From positions 62,001 to 126,000 of the forward strand of contig NZ_JARXWI010000004.1 of the NCBI RefSeq assembly GCF_029893085.1: 64,000 bases of DNA, written 5' to 3'. Position 1 is the first letter of the stretch. Every line of letters begins with the position of its first letter. The notes under the pieces were generated by a model, which saw only the letters and a program-made list of their open reading frames with translations, was not told where the DNA came from and did not search any database. The DNA is from Parabacteroides sp. PFB2-10 (lineage in GTDB: Bacteria; Bacteroidota; Bacteroidia; Bacteroidales; Tannerellaceae). Of the stretch, positions 41,066-50,955 are shown in pieces. A program made the position numbers and the translations under genes.

Positions 41066-42235
41066 TCAGGGGTAATTGTAAAACCCGCTATAAGGAAGAT
41101 CGGGCAGTAGGCGGCGGGTGTCTAAGTAGAACTCTTCCATGCGATAACGCCTTTCCGCATCCAGGTCGTATTTTCCGGGATCATGGTAAAACCGGTTGAC
41201 GGGTATCAGACGGTACGCCGCTTTGTCTTCCGTCTGAAACCGATTCACCCAAACTGGTTCGTAGGCAAAAGAAGCCGCCAGCGATGCATCCTCTTTTTTG
41301 ATCAACGTCACATCGAACACAATGCCACCATCGGCATAGCGCCACTGCTGATTGGAGATAAAATTGCCCAGGGAATAGATCACCGGCACGACCTCTCCCG
41401 TTTTTCGGGTGATCTCCTTATAGGGTTGCACCACATGCGGGTGGCCGCCTACGATCAGATCGACCCCCTCTTCGGCCAAGAAATGGGCAACCTCCCGCTG
41501 TTCGGCATGTTCCTTTCGTTGGTATTCATACCCCCAATGCAGGCAAGCAATGATATAATCCGCTTTTTGTTCTCGCGCCTTGCGAATATCCTCGCGCATC
41601 TGAAGGGTGTCAATCAGGTTGATAACGGCAGGCTTCGATACGGGTATCCCGTTGGTTCCATAGGTGTAATTGAGTAGGGCAACGCGGATATTATTCCGAT
41701 CGATCACCAAAGGGTATTGCTTGCTTCTCTCTACCGAGTCGCGAAAGGCGCCGGTGTGTTCCAACCCCAGGCGATCCAGGTAGTCCAGCGTACGCCCTAA
41801 GCCTCTACGTCCCCGGTCGACGGCATGGTTATTAGCCAACAACAGGATATCGAATCCGGTCTCTTTCACCGCATCCGCTATCTCCGAAGGGGAGGAAAAC
41901 ATCGGATAGCCACTATAAGGCTTCCCGCCCAAAGGTACCTCCAGGTTGGCGATGCTGACATCGGCTGAAGAGATATATGTTTTGACATCACGAAAAGGAA
42001 GCGAAAACCGATAGCTGCTGTCGCCCCCTTCCGACCAGGCGGAGGGATAGAGCGCCGTATGAATAAGCAGATCGCCGGCAAACAATAAACAAAGTGTATC
42101 GGATGGGATGATTTCCGCCGTAGTCTCCTCTTGCAAAACAGTGGACTTTTCCTTTTTTGAGGACAGGGAACAGCCGGTTACAAGGCATAATATCATGCCA
42201 AAGATAACCGGAACGATCTGTTTTCGCCACCTCAT
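41066..42235 (-). CDS. CapA family lipoprotein
   Basis: A 389-residue protein of the PGA_cap (CapA) metallophosphatase-like family. The N-terminus (MRWRKQIVPVIFGMILCLVT then GC) gives a lipobox with Cys22. Conserved motifs are LFAGDLLIHTAL (about 49-60), SIANLEVPLGG, LLLANNHAVDRG and GGHPHVVQPY, whose Asp, Asn and His residues bind metals in the fold. CapA is named for poly-gamma-glutamate capsule export, but the family has many other members and no cap synthesis genes are near. Last gene of a three-gene run. Confidence 0.9.
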   Translation of the reverse strand: MRWRKQIVPVIFGMILCLVTGCSLSSKKEKSTVLQEETTAEIIPSDTLCLLFAGDLLIHTALYPSAWSEGGDSSYRFSLPFRDVKTYISSADVSIANLEVPLGGKPYSGYPMFSSPSEIADAVKETGFDILLLANNHAVDRGRRGLGRTLDYLDRLGLEHTGAFRDSVERSKQYPLVIDRNNIRVALLNYTYGTNGIPVSKPAVINLIDTLQMREDIRKAREQKADYIIACLHWGYEYQRKEHAEQREVAHFLAEEGVDLIVGGHPHVVQPYKEITRKTGEVVPVIYSLGNFISNQQWRYADGGIVFDVTLIKKEDASLAASFAYEPVWVNRFQTEDKAAYRLIPVNRFYHDPGKYDLDAERRYRMEEFYLDTRRLLPDLPYSGFYNYP

Positions 42236-42252
42236 AGAGCGGAATCTTTCTT

Positions 42253-43125
42253 TTACTTTTTAGGTATTTCTACCCGGCAGTTCAACGGATGGCGCAGGTT
42301 GGCAGACGAGCTGTAATAGGCTTCCATGGCGCCCAGCTTCAGTTTGGCTCTCACTTTTACAGGGAGGTGGTTTGCGTCGTCGCCAATCCATATCTCCATC
42401 GCCTCCTTGCTTTGGGTGAAGGCATCGTCAAAGATGTCGATGATAAAATAGCGGGCGCGGTATTTCACATGGTTCTTCTCCACGATCTGTTGCCCTTCAT
42501 ACCGGTAGCTAATAGGGATAACCGTTTTGCCCATCGCTACCTGTAATTGGTAGTGCTGGCTTTGTGTCATCTTGTTCCAGTCGAAAGAACGGGCATACAT
42601 AAGGGCACCCAGAATATCCAACACACAGTTGCCCCCGACTAATACCGTGTCGGCCTTCACCCGTTCTATGTTACGGCGGAAAGCATGTACATGGGTCTCT
42701 TCGCCCTGGTAGGAATAGGTCAGGTTGTCTATCTGGTAGTAGCCTCCTTCGTCGGAGCGTTTGGTGGCAAACAACAGGCGTTGATCCACTTTGCCTATGT
42801 GATTTTCAATCGTATCACGAATACGGAAGACCTTATCGACCACGCCGGTCGACCACAATAACAATTCGCTGTTCCAGGAAGGCACTCCTTCATACACACC
42901 CTCTTTGATCGTGATAGAGGCACTTCCGCCTTTGGTCATCAGGATTCCCCATTTGAAATAGAGGTCGAATTCCACCGTTTCACGCGGGGTAAAGACATCT
43001 GTGTTTTTCAGACATTGCGCATGAGCAGTGTATAGTATGCCTGAGAAGAGAATAAGGAACAGGCAGAAAACCGTCTTAGAACGGCAGTCCTCCGCTACGC
43101 GACGACGAGCTATTTTTTCCTTCAT
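42253..43125 (-). CDS. DUF3108 domain protein, secreted
   Basis: A 290-residue exported protein of the DUF3108 group, function unknown. The ATG at 43125 is chosen: it begins with MKEKIARRRV, has a hydrophobic segment (about residues 19-36, VFCLFLILFSGILYTAHAQ), and the longer open frame to 43347 is a shadow of the upstream gene. Typical segments are VEFDLYFKWGILMTKGGSAS and MEIWIGDDANHLPVKVRAKL. The 3' end of the upstream lipoprotein gene overlaps by 50 bases. Confidence 0.85.
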   Translation of the reverse strand: MKEKIARRRVAEDCRSKTVFCLFLILFSGILYTAHAQCLKNTDVFTPRETVEFDLYFKWGILMTKGGSASITIKEGVYEGVPSWNSELLLWSTGVVDKVFRIRDTIENHIGKVDQRLLFATKRSDEGGYYQIDNLTYSYQGEETHVHAFRRNIERVKADTVLVGGNCVLDILGALMYARSFDWNKMTQSQHYQLQVAMGKTVIPISYRYEGQQIVEKNHVKYRARYFIIDIFDDAFTQSKEAMEIWIGDDANHLPVKVRAKLKLGAMEAYYSSSANLRHPLNCRVEIPKK

Positions 43126-44983
43126 TTCTATGATCTCTTTGTCTTTCTTGTTTTTCTTTCGGCTTATTCTTGGTGATATCCAATGGCTTCTGCTGATCGA
43201 TCGGTGTATCGAGTACATACCAGTCTTCCTCTGTCTCCCAGTTGACAATGATCTCCATCGCTTTCGGACAGTAATAGACCTTCTCCGGCTGGCGCTTTTC
43301 CGCATAATGCCCGGTGTCCCATAATCCGTTGTCGTTCTCATCCACAATCAAGCGGGCATAATAGGTGCTCGGAGCCAGATCCATAAAGAGTACACCTCCA
43401 CGGGTCACTTTTGCCTTTCGTACCGGTTGATCGCTTTTATCCAATAATTCTACGAAAGCATTCGAATCGATCCCATGTATGTTGATATAGAGATGCCCGT
43501 ATTCTTCCCTGGTTTTAAACTTGAAGGTGCCGCTATAGGTGTCGTTCCAACGGTCGTAGACACTGAGCAACAATGCTGAGTCGACCGTCAGGCGGTATTC
43601 CTCCCCGTAACTCCATTTGCGTTCGATCAGATAACGGAGCGAATTGGTGCTATCCGGCTTCATCTCGAATTCGACCGGCATCCACAAGGTATCGACTTTT
43701 TGATCCAGACAGAATATCTCGGGCGGCACCTCTCTAACCGGCTCGTTGAAGGTGACAAAGAGGGTATCGTGCAGGTTCATCGACGATGCATTGGATGCAC
43801 TCATCCCCAGGAAGGTAATAGGCTCGGGTTCCTCTTCATTCCGGCGCGAGCGGCGATTGTCGTTCGGACGGCGACGCATGGTGGCCATGATCGTGTCGGT
43901 CTTGGGTACCAATTGGTTCAACGAATCACTCATCGCGTAGGTCAGTTCCATCTGCAAGGTGTCCAATGGCCATACAGTCGAATCGGTGATCCAGAAATTG
44001 GCTGTCCGGTTTTCGTCTGCGGTCTGAATCACATACCAGCTACTGTCGGCCGGTTCAAAATTGAGAGGGACAGGCAGAGGCACCGTATCGAGCGGCGCAT
44101 TAAACTTCAACGCGAACAAATGATTTTCCGGTCTTTCGGGACGCAGCATATACTGCCGTTCAAATTTCTCTTTGAAAAGGAAAAGCGTCACATCGTCGGG
44201 CAGAAAGTGGGTATAAGGAACGAGGTTGATTGAATCGACCGTTACGCTGTCTACCCAGACAGTATCCATCCGTTCGGCAAACTCAAAGGTCGGGGTAATG
44301 GGGATCTCCTCAAAGGCAATATCTTCAGTCGGGTTATCAAACTTATAATCCCGGCTCATGTCATTCAGAGCATACAGGCGGTAGGTGCCCGTCGCAATAT
44401 TGCGGATCGTAAACCGTCCCCGTTCATTGGTGCGCGACGTACGGGTAAAGACTTCTTTTACAAATGCCGAATCCTCCAGGTTGCTGTGCAAACCGACTGT
44501 GATGCCCGGCATAGGTTCGAGGTTCTCCGCGTTGAGCAATATCCCGGCGATCTCCAACGTATCAATCACATCGCCGGTAGAGAAGGCAAACGAGTAGTTT
44601 TCCAATACATTCTTTTCGTTGTTGTCGACAATCGAATTGGTAAAATCAAATGTATAGGTCGTACTTTCCAACATCGTATCTTTCAGTTCCACCGACACCT
44701 TCTTCCCGGTTGCCCGTATCACAGGCATCTGCCGTTGGGGAGGCGTGATGATTACATTTTCAGCCGGTTTCTCCAGTTGTATCAATTCATCGAACAGGAT
44801 TTCTATCTTTTTCCCTTTGAAATTGGTCTGATTAGGAGCAGGAGTACTCGATACATATTTAGGCGGTTCTTTGTCGTAAGGTCCCCCATTAGGGCTTCCG
44901 ATACTGGCACACGAATAGATCAGGATCAACAACAGTACGCTATTGATCAGAATCAAACTACCTCGGGTATATTGATTGTTCAT
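43076..44983 (-). CDS. Ig-like domain lipoprotein
   Basis: A 635-residue lipoprotein. The ATG at 44983 (MNNQYTRG) leads a signal with the lipobox IYSC (Cys25 or so). The N-terminal domain resembles the SbsA/Big_5 Ig-like type (PPKYVSSTPAPNQTNFKGKK, IEILFDELIQLEKP), a carboxypeptidase-regulatory-like domain lies near 155-235 (GRFTIRNIATGTYRLYAL), and further beta-rich modules follow. Probably outer-membrane anchored; role unknown. Upstream of, and overlapping, the DUF3108 gene. Confidence 0.82.
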   Translation of the reverse strand: MNNQYTRGSLILINSVLLLILIYSCASIGSPNGGPYDKEPPKYVSSTPAPNQTNFKGKKIEILFDELIQLEKPAENVIITPPQRQMPVIRATGKKVSVELKDTMLESTTYTFDFTNSIVDNNEKNVLENYSFAFSTGDVIDTLEIAGILLNAENLEPMPGITVGLHSNLEDSAFVKEVFTRTSRTNERGRFTIRNIATGTYRLYALNDMSRDYKFDNPTEDIAFEEIPITPTFEFAERMDTVWVDSVTVDSINLVPYTHFLPDDVTLFLFKEKFERQYMLRPERPENHLFALKFNAPLDTVPLPVPLNFEPADSSWYVIQTADENRTANFWITDSTVWPLDTLQMELTYAMSDSLNQLVPKTDTIMATMRRRPNDNRRSRRNEEEPEPITFLGMSASNASSMNLHDTLFVTFNEPVREVPPEIFCLDQKVDTLWMPVEFEMKPDSTNSLRYLIERKWSYGEEYRLTVDSALLLSVYDRWNDTYSGTFKFKTREEYGHLYINIHGIDSNAFVELLDKSDQPVRKAKVTRGGVLFMDLAPSTYYARLIVDENDNGLWDTGHYAEKRQPEKVYYCPKAMEIIVNWETEEDWYVLDTPIDQQKPLDITKNKPKEKQERQRDHRNEGKNSSSSRSGGLPF

Positions 44984-45125
44984 GTTGTTTATTTCTTGTC
45001 GCAGGGACAAAAATAGAGAAAATTCCTGTCAATAACTCGCTATGGGTTCGTAATAATTACGTAGCGAGCGATAACTCCCGGATTGGGATAGCGCTGATAG
45101 AGGGAATTATATAGTTAATATGGAC

Positions 45126-45605
45126 TTAGCGTGCCGTGATCAATACGGTGGCATAGGCAGCCATGCCCTCTTCCCGGCCGACGAACCCGAGGCGTTCGCT
45201 GGTGGTGGCTTTGATGGAAATATCGTTCTCGTCGACCTCCATAACAGCCGCCAGTGTTTGTTTTATAGAGGGGATGTGTGGGTTGATCTTGGGGCGTTCG
45301 GCGGCGATGGTCGCGTCGATATTGCCCAGTTCGTAACCGGCTTCGCGGATAAGACGCATGGTGTCGCGCAGGAGTATTTTGCTGTCGATGTCTTTGTATT
45401 CGCCGGCTGTATCGGGAAAGTGATAACCGATGTCGCGCAGGTTGGCAGCGCCCAACAGAGCGTCGCAGATGGCATGGATCAATACGTCGGCATCGCTATG
45501 TCCTTTGAGTCCCAACGTATGGTCTATCTGTATGCCTCCCAGCCACAGAGCACGGTCAGGCACCAGTGCATGCACATCATATCCAAACCCTACACGAATC
45601 TTCAT
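45126..45605 (-). CDS. ispF: 2-C-methyl-D-erythritol 2,4-cyclodiphosphate synthase
   Basis: A 159-residue trimeric zinc enzyme of the MEP isoprenoid pathway. The metal-binding Asp and His are in GFGYDVHALVP (residues 5-15), and GLKGHSDADVLIHAICDALLG (here shortened as KGHSDADVLIHAICD) carries the third ligand; FPDTAGEYKDIDS is the active-site loop. Located 32 bases downstream of porV; the porU-porV-ispF order is also found in Porphyromonas gingivalis. Confidence 0.96.
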   Translation of the reverse strand: MKIRVGFGYDVHALVPDRALWLGGIQIDHTLGLKGHSDADVLIHAICDALLGAANLRDIGYHFPDTAGEYKDIDSKILLRDTMRLIREAGYELGNIDATIAAERPKINPHIPSIKQTLAAVMEVDENDISIKATTSERLGFVGREEGMAAYATVLITAR

Positions 45606-45637
45606 TCAATTAACAATTAATCATTAATAATTAACCA

Positions 45638-46837
45638 TTAACGAAACAGATTCCGTAATCCGTCCATATCGAAGGAGAGGGAGAAACGCAATGTTTGGTC
45701 GAGCGGGTTGCTGGGAACGGTACTGATCAGGTAGGCAGCATCCAATTGGAAAACGCTCATCTTGAATCCGGCTCCCAGGGAGAAGTATTGACGGTTACCC
45801 ATGTTTTCGTTTTCATAGTAATAACCTCCCCGTAGGAAGAACTGGTCGTTGTATCCATATTCCACCCCGAACGAAGCCATGACCTCTTTCATCTCGCCAC
45901 TGAATCCCTGGGGGGAGTCATGGAACGATTTGAATACCCCTTTGATCGATCCCATATTTTCATATTCGACCTTGTCTTTGTCGTACTGTTCGATCTCTTC
46001 CTGGCTGGGGTTACCGGACAGGATAGGCATCGAGGGTACGAGGTATTTGCTCAGGTCTACATAGAATCCGATCGTATTGAAGTCGTCCAAAGGATAGAGC
46101 AGCCCGGTACCGATCTGCAATTTGGCAGGAAGGAATTTATTGGTATGCCCTCCGTCGTAGGTGATTTTCGTACCGATGTTCGAGATGTTAAACCCGAAAC
46201 TCCAAAGGCTTTCGCTGTATCCCAGCATCACATATTTCTCCAGGTAACCGGAAACGTCGGCAGCGAAACCATTGGCGGGCGACATGTCGTCGGTTGATTG
46301 CGCGTTCATGTCGGAACGGATATAGCGCAAAGCAACGGCCATGGAGTAGGACTCAGACAGCATACGGCTGTAGCTCACGTCGACAGCCATTTCATACGGA
46401 TTGATAATCGCCGGTATACCACCGATCTCTCCCTGTGTATCGTTTACCTCACCCAATGAGAAATAGCGGATAGAACCACCGATTGCCTGCAGGTCGCTGT
46501 CGCCGATCTTATAGAAGCCGGAAAGATAAGCCAGACCAACGTCGTTTACCAGCTTGCGCAACCAGGGGGTATACGAAAGGGATACCCCGGCTTTGCTGTA
46601 ATTGAAAGCATATTTAGCCGGATTCCAGTATTGCGAGTTGATATCCGGAGTGGTCGCCACCCCGTTATCACCCAAAGCGCCACCACGGGCATCGGGAGCA
46701 ATGGAAAGGGAGGGTATAGCTGTATAGACAGGAGCAAACTTTGTTTTAATATCATCTCCTTCGGCTTGAAGATAGACGAACGGAATAGTCAGAAGAATGA
46801 TCATCAAACCAATACCTATGCGAGAAATTTTCATCAT
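45638..46837 (-). CDS. porV: Type IX secretion system outer membrane protein PorV
   Basis: A 399-residue FadL-like barrel, the shuttle protein that brings T9SS cargo from the translocon to the sortase PorU. A signal peptide (about 1-25, FVYLQAEG) is followed by the PorV-type segment PSLSIAPDARGGALGDNGVA and DINSQYWNPAKYAFN, which mark the PorV/PorQ group. Strands run to a C-terminal end. The start may be at the second Met (46834). Located 86 bases downstream of porU. Confidence 0.92.
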   Translation of the reverse strand: MMKISRIGIGLMIILLTIPFVYLQAEGDDIKTKFAPVYTAIPSLSIAPDARGGALGDNGVATTPDINSQYWNPAKYAFNYSKAGVSLSYTPWLRKLVNDVGLAYLSGFYKIGDSDLQAIGGSIRYFSLGEVNDTQGEIGGIPAIINPYEMAVDVSYSRMLSESYSMAVALRYIRSDMNAQSTDDMSPANGFAADVSGYLEKYVMLGYSESLWSFGFNISNIGTKITYDGGHTNKFLPAKLQIGTGLLYPLDDFNTIGFYVDLSKYLVPSMPILSGNPSQEEIEQYDKDKVEYENMGSIKGVFKSFHDSPQGFSGEMKEVMASFGVEYGYNDQFFLRGGYYYENENMGNRQYFSLGAGFKMSVFQLDAAYLISTVPSNPLDQTLRFSLSFDMDGLRNLFR

Positions 46838-46923
46838 ATATAACTTATTTGTTGATATGTTAGCCGACAGTTAGATCTAACACCGGGTGCTAAACGTACT
46901 ATAATAACTGTTTTATGGCAGCT

Positions 46924-49900
46924 TTATTGTCCGAGTACAATTAATTTATTGCCTTTTGTCGCCTCTTTGGAGTAATTGGTTTGGATGGCTGCTTTGTAGA
47001 TGTAGACACCGGGACGAAGCCGTGCGCCGTCGTTGCCCACCATATCCCAACTCACGACATAGGACTTGAACAGTTCCGAAGAACCTTGTTCCTGATGTTG
47101 CCAGCGCAGGCGACCAGCGGTGTCGTATACATAGAGCGATACGGTCATCAGCGTCTCCGGGCGGTTGTGGTCAAGGCGGAACTCGACGCGTTCGCGTGCC
47201 GGGTTGGGAGTCGCGTTTATTTCGATCAGATCGGGTTTCAATCCTTTTTCTACGATGAATGTGATCGTATCGCGTGTGGAGTTGCTATGGATATCCCATA
47301 TCATAAACTCGGCGGTGTGTTCTCCTTCCGATAATTCGGGGATAGGGAATACGATCCGCACCTCTCCTTCATGGCCGGAAATGTTTTCGAAGTAGTTATT
47401 CAATGAATAACTCAGGGAAGAATTACCATCGATAATCAGCATGATATCCTGCCCAACGGTATTGTTGCTTACATTGATACCGCTTTGATCCCACACATTG
47501 GCCACGAACAGGGGAGCGGGATTTACCTTGTCTCCGCTTACGAAAGTGGAGTCGTTCAGATAAAGCGAACGGATCTCCGGACCCTCGTTGTCTTCCGGTT
47601 TATTGGGATTGGTGCCGCCCAGCTTGAAGTAGGAGAAGTTGCCGTTGGCCTCGGTGCCGGTTGTTTCGTCCAAAGCGTATAAGTTCATTTTCCCAAAATC
47701 ATTGGAGTAGGAGATCTTATCGGTCAATTGGAAAGAGAAACGGAAACGTCCGTTCTCTACCTGAGCATTTCCTGTGTGGAGTATATTAGCGTATTCCGTA
47801 AATTCCCTTGTGTCGAAATTTGAATTGTTATTGTTCAGCGTTACCCTATTCGCTTTACTGTCGAAGAAGGTGAAATAGGCAGATCCTTGGAAGTCGGTAA
47901 CGGGTTGGTTGTCGTAGTCAACGATCTCCCCTTCGATCACGACCTGGTCATAGGCACGTAGTGTCTCCGGTTCGTTGCCGACAGGGTTGCCGTTTATCGT
48001 TGTTATTTTCATGGACAGATCCGGATAGGACAATTTCATGGCCGGGTCGCCGATCAGGATGAAGTTGAGGCGGTTTCTGTCGTTGAGGCTGTTTTTTGTC
48101 AATCGCATAACTTCGCCTAAAGCGAGCTTTTGCTTGTCTCCTTTTGGGAAAAGATTTTCGAATAATGCTTTGTTGAGAGGGCCATTTTCCCGGGACAAGA
48201 CAACGCGCGTGGTGGTGAATAGCCCGATACCACCGCTGGTACGGTTCAGGAATACCTGTTCGCCGGCCGAGGTGGCGACCGCATCGAATCGGGTGAAGTC
48301 GCAGGTAGCTGTGACCCATAAGGGCAAATGTTTGTAGCTGGCGGTATTGATATCCGATTCGATCAGTATTTTTTCATCGCTCCATGCCTGGGTGTCTCCG
48401 TGGCCAACGTAGTTGACCGCCAGTAACCCCGTCTTAAACAGATCCAATAGACGCTTACGCACCTCCGGATAGGTCGCCGGGGAGGAGGCTTTGTCTTTCT
48501 TATAGGCATCAAAATAGAGCTTGTTTAAGTGGAATTCCGGCCGGTAGCTTTCCATGTGTGTGGCAATACTTTCTGTTTGCACCAGGTGGCGCGTAGTGAA
48601 TCCGTCGGACACATTCCCATCATCTGCTACTAAAGCGATACTGTTTTTCCAGATACCGGTCTCTTTATTATTCATGTAGTTGATGATCTTTTCCACGGCA
48701 TAATAGGCTTCCGATTGCGTGCGAACCGGCAAACGTCCGATGCCGATATCCATTTTCCAGTAGGTAAGCGAGTCGTCTATGGAAGAGATTATGGCCTCCT
48801 GATCCTGGAGGATGCCGAAATAATCATCCGTTACATACGAGTTGATATCGAGGGAGTTTATGGATTGATAGGTGAGCAATAGGCGATTGTGTATCTCTTC
48901 CGCAGGGAAAGCGCTCTTTACCTCTGCCACAATGCCCCGGTTGTCGTATATCCCATCTCCGAAGAGCAATAGGTATTTAGGCTTTTTATCTTCAGTTGCC
49001 TGGTCATAAAGCATTTTCATCAATCGGCGATAGGCGCTGGCATCGGGTGTTCCACTTGAAAATTCGTTGTAGATATCCTGGGCAATCACCACTTCAACCG
49101 AGAGACCATTTGCTCTATGCGCGTCGGCCAGACGCTCTGCCTGTTCGCGGAGGAAGGGGAGGGTGATAATAATCATTTCGGTATCTGCCAGGCTATGCAG
49201 GTTTTGATTGGCCACATCTCCTGTTTTTTGCGGGACGATAAATCCGTTGTTGTTCGTTTGCACCAGTGCGAATTCGCGCAAAGAGCCGCTTTCGATGGCA
49301 AACGAGAGCTCGGAACCGTTGAGGGATGTCTGCATCAATTTTACATCGGCCGGGTCTGTTACGTCGAATACCAGCGAGTTGGCATCAGCTCCCTGGATCA
49401 TAAAACGGGAATCCATTCCGACTGACTCCAGACTGCGAAACAAAGTGTATGCGCCGTAAGGCTGTAATAGTCGCTTCACCTGCAGACGGATATAATCCAG
49501 GTGGCAGTTCTCGTGGCTCGAGTGATCGTAGGAGACTTCTACTTTGATCTTTTCCGTTTTGTCTCCTTCCCAGGTGTCGTTGATTATTCCTTCTACTGCT
49601 CTTGTGTAGGTGCTGCTATCGGAACCTATTTCGGCAGAAAACGTTGTATTTCCGTTGACTACCATCGTGTAAACACCCGTTTCTTTGTTTGTGCGGGCAA
49701 TAGCGCGCATCGTCACTTTCGCCTCGTCGTGGGTGATACCCGGGATGGAGAAGTCGATGGTGCGGCTTGTTCCGCGCAGAGATTCGCCGAACAGCTCACG
49801 ACCCGACTGGTTCACAGACACCAGATCGCGCTCATGCACAGAATAATCATCGAATGTTTCTATAACTCTCCCTGTATTGTTCGCTTTCCCAGGATCGGTT

Positions 49901-50328
49901 TCCATCTCCTTCGGTTCGGAAACGTCGCTCAGGAAGTAATATCCTTTGGTAGAGTAGGGGTTGTTGGTATGCTCAAATTGTCTATTTTTTGTGCTGTATT
50001 CCCATCGTGTCACGCCCCGTCCGTAGAAAAGAATGAAGCTGTTTCCCCGCCAAACCGGTACGGCCGGCAGGTCGTCGTGCCAGGGTTTGGTGAAATCTTC
50101 CTGCAAAGGCCAGCCGCCATAGCCATACACACCCACCTTTTCGGGGGCACTGAATCCCATTTTCTTCAGATCGTCGTAGGTGAGTTTGCATATACCCGTC
50201 TCTTCGATCTCGATCTTTACCCATTTCCCTTCATTCAATTTGGAAACAGGAGCATAATCTGTCGCTGCTGCCCGGGCAAATAGTCCGGCAACACACAAAA
50301 GGATAGCTATGTATAACGTACGCTTCAT
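46924..50328 (-). CDS. porU: Type IX secretion system sortase PorU
   Basis: A 1134-residue C25-family peptidase (gingipain-like) that removes the C-terminal signal of T9SS cargo and joins it to A-LPS on the surface. The catalytic His is in VNYVGHGDTQAWSDEK and the Cys in WVTATCDFTRFDAV. The C-terminus has a T9SS sorting-type domain (TPNPARERVEF, then KGNKLIVLGQ). The ATG at 50328 (MKRTLYIAILL) is preferred over 50379, because the longer version would overlap the upstream gene by 43 bases and lacks a signal start. Found as rex-FAH-porU-porV-ispF. Confidence 0.94.
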   Translation of the reverse strand: MKRTLYIAILLCVAGLFARAAATDYAPVSKLNEGKWVKIEIEETGICKLTYDDLKKMGFSAPEKVGVYGYGGWPLQEDFTKPWHDDLPAVPVWRGNSFILFYGRGVTRWEYSTKNRQFEHTNNPYSTKGYYFLSDVSEPKEMETDPGKANNTGRVIETFDDYSVHERDLVSVNQSGRELFGESLRGTSRTIDFSIPGITHDEAKVTMRAIARTNKETGVYTMVVNGNTTFSAEIGSDSSTYTRAVEGIINDTWEGDKTEKIKVEVSYDHSSHENCHLDYIRLQVKRLLQPYGAYTLFRSLESVGMDSRFMIQGADANSLVFDVTDPADVKLMQTSLNGSELSFAIESGSLREFALVQTNNNGFIVPQKTGDVANQNLHSLADTEMIIITLPFLREQAERLADAHRANGLSVEVVIAQDIYNEFSSGTPDASAYRRLMKMLYDQATEDKKPKYLLLFGDGIYDNRGIVAEVKSAFPAEEIHNRLLLTYQSINSLDINSYVTDDYFGILQDQEAIISSIDDSLTYWKMDIGIGRLPVRTQSEAYYAVEKIINYMNNKETGIWKNSIALVADDGNVSDGFTTRHLVQTESIATHMESYRPEFHLNKLYFDAYKKDKASSPATYPEVRKRLLDLFKTGLLAVNYVGHGDTQAWSDEKILIESDINTASYKHLPLWVTATCDFTRFDAVATSAGEQVFLNRTSGGIGLFTTTRVVLSRENGPLNKALFENLFPKGDKQKLALGEVMRLTKNSLNDRNRLNFILIGDPAMKLSYPDLSMKITTINGNPVGNEPETLRAYDQVVIEGEIVDYDNQPVTDFQGSAYFTFFDSKANRVTLNNNNSNFDTREFTEYANILHTGNAQVENGRFRFSFQLTDKISYSNDFGKMNLYALDETTGTEANGNFSYFKLGGTNPNKPEDNEGPEIRSLYLNDSTFVSGDKVNPAPLFVANVWDQSGINVSNNTVGQDIMLIIDGNSSLSYSLNNYFENISGHEGEVRIVFPIPELSEGEHTAEFMIWDIHSNSTRDTITFIVEKGLKPDLIEINATPNPARERVEFRLDHNRPETLMTVSLYVYDTAGRLRWQHQEQGSSELFKSYVVSWDMVGNDGARLRPGVYIYKAAIQTNYSKEATKGNKLIVLGQ

Positions 50329-50336
50329 CAATAAAT

Positions 50337-50951
50337 TTATTTCACATGGAAATCCAACAATTTCTTGTCGCCAAGCCATCCGGTCAGATGATCATCTATT
50401 CGTACCGAACCGACACCTGCCGGAGTTCCCGTATAAAGCAAATCGCCTATCTTCAGTGTCATAAAACGACTCACGTATGCAATCAGCCGGTCTACCTTAA
50501 AAAGCATATCCGAGGTGTTGCCCGATTGCACGGTATTCCCGTTTATCTCCAGGTGGAAGGAGAGGTTATTGATATCTCCTGCCTCTGAAAGAGGAACGAA
50601 CTCCCCGATAACAGCCGAATGATCGAAAGCCTTACTCAATTCCCACGGCAGCCCTTTGGCGCGAAAATCACGTTGCAGGTCGCGTGCCGTAAAATCGATT
50701 CCTACCGTTACTTTGTCGTAATAGCGGGACGCAAAGCGTTCGGCGATATTCTTACCGAGCCTGTTGATCCTGACGACCAGCTCCGTTTCGTACTCTACCT
50801 GCGATGAAAAATCGGGAATAAAGAACGGTTTTCCATCTTTGAGCAACGACGAATCCGCTTTCATAAAGATTGTGGGCTCTGCTAATTCTAACGAATGATG
50901 CATCTCTTTATTGTGAGAAGCATAATTCATTCCGACCGCAATAATTTTCAT
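50337..50951 (-). CDS. Fumarylacetoacetate hydrolase family protein
   Basis: A 204-residue FAH-fold hydrolase or oxaloacetate/acylpyruvate-type enzyme. The metal-binding acids are seen in YETELVVRINRLGK (about 52-65) and FTARDLQRDFRAKGLPW, and LYTGTPAGVGSVR is the family C-terminal motif. The reaction is uncertain: family members act on acylpyruvates or decarboxylate oxaloacetate. Between rex and porU, with gaps of four and eight bases, so one transcript. Confidence 0.9.
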   Translation of the reverse strand: MKIIAVGMNYASHNKEMHHSLELAEPTIFMKADSSLLKDGKPFFIPDFSSQVEYETELVVRINRLGKNIAERFASRYYDKVTVGIDFTARDLQRDFRAKGLPWELSKAFDHSAVIGEFVPLSEAGDINNLSFHLEINGNTVQSGNTSDMLFKVDRLIAYVSRFMTLKIGDLLYTGTPAGVGSVRIDDHLTGWLGDKKLLDFHVK

Positions 50952-50955
50952 AAGT

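Noticed and set aside
43126-43347. Longer N-terminus of the DUF3108 protein
   Set aside because: It is a shadow of the Ig-like lipoprotein gene and would put the signal peptide in the middle of the protein.
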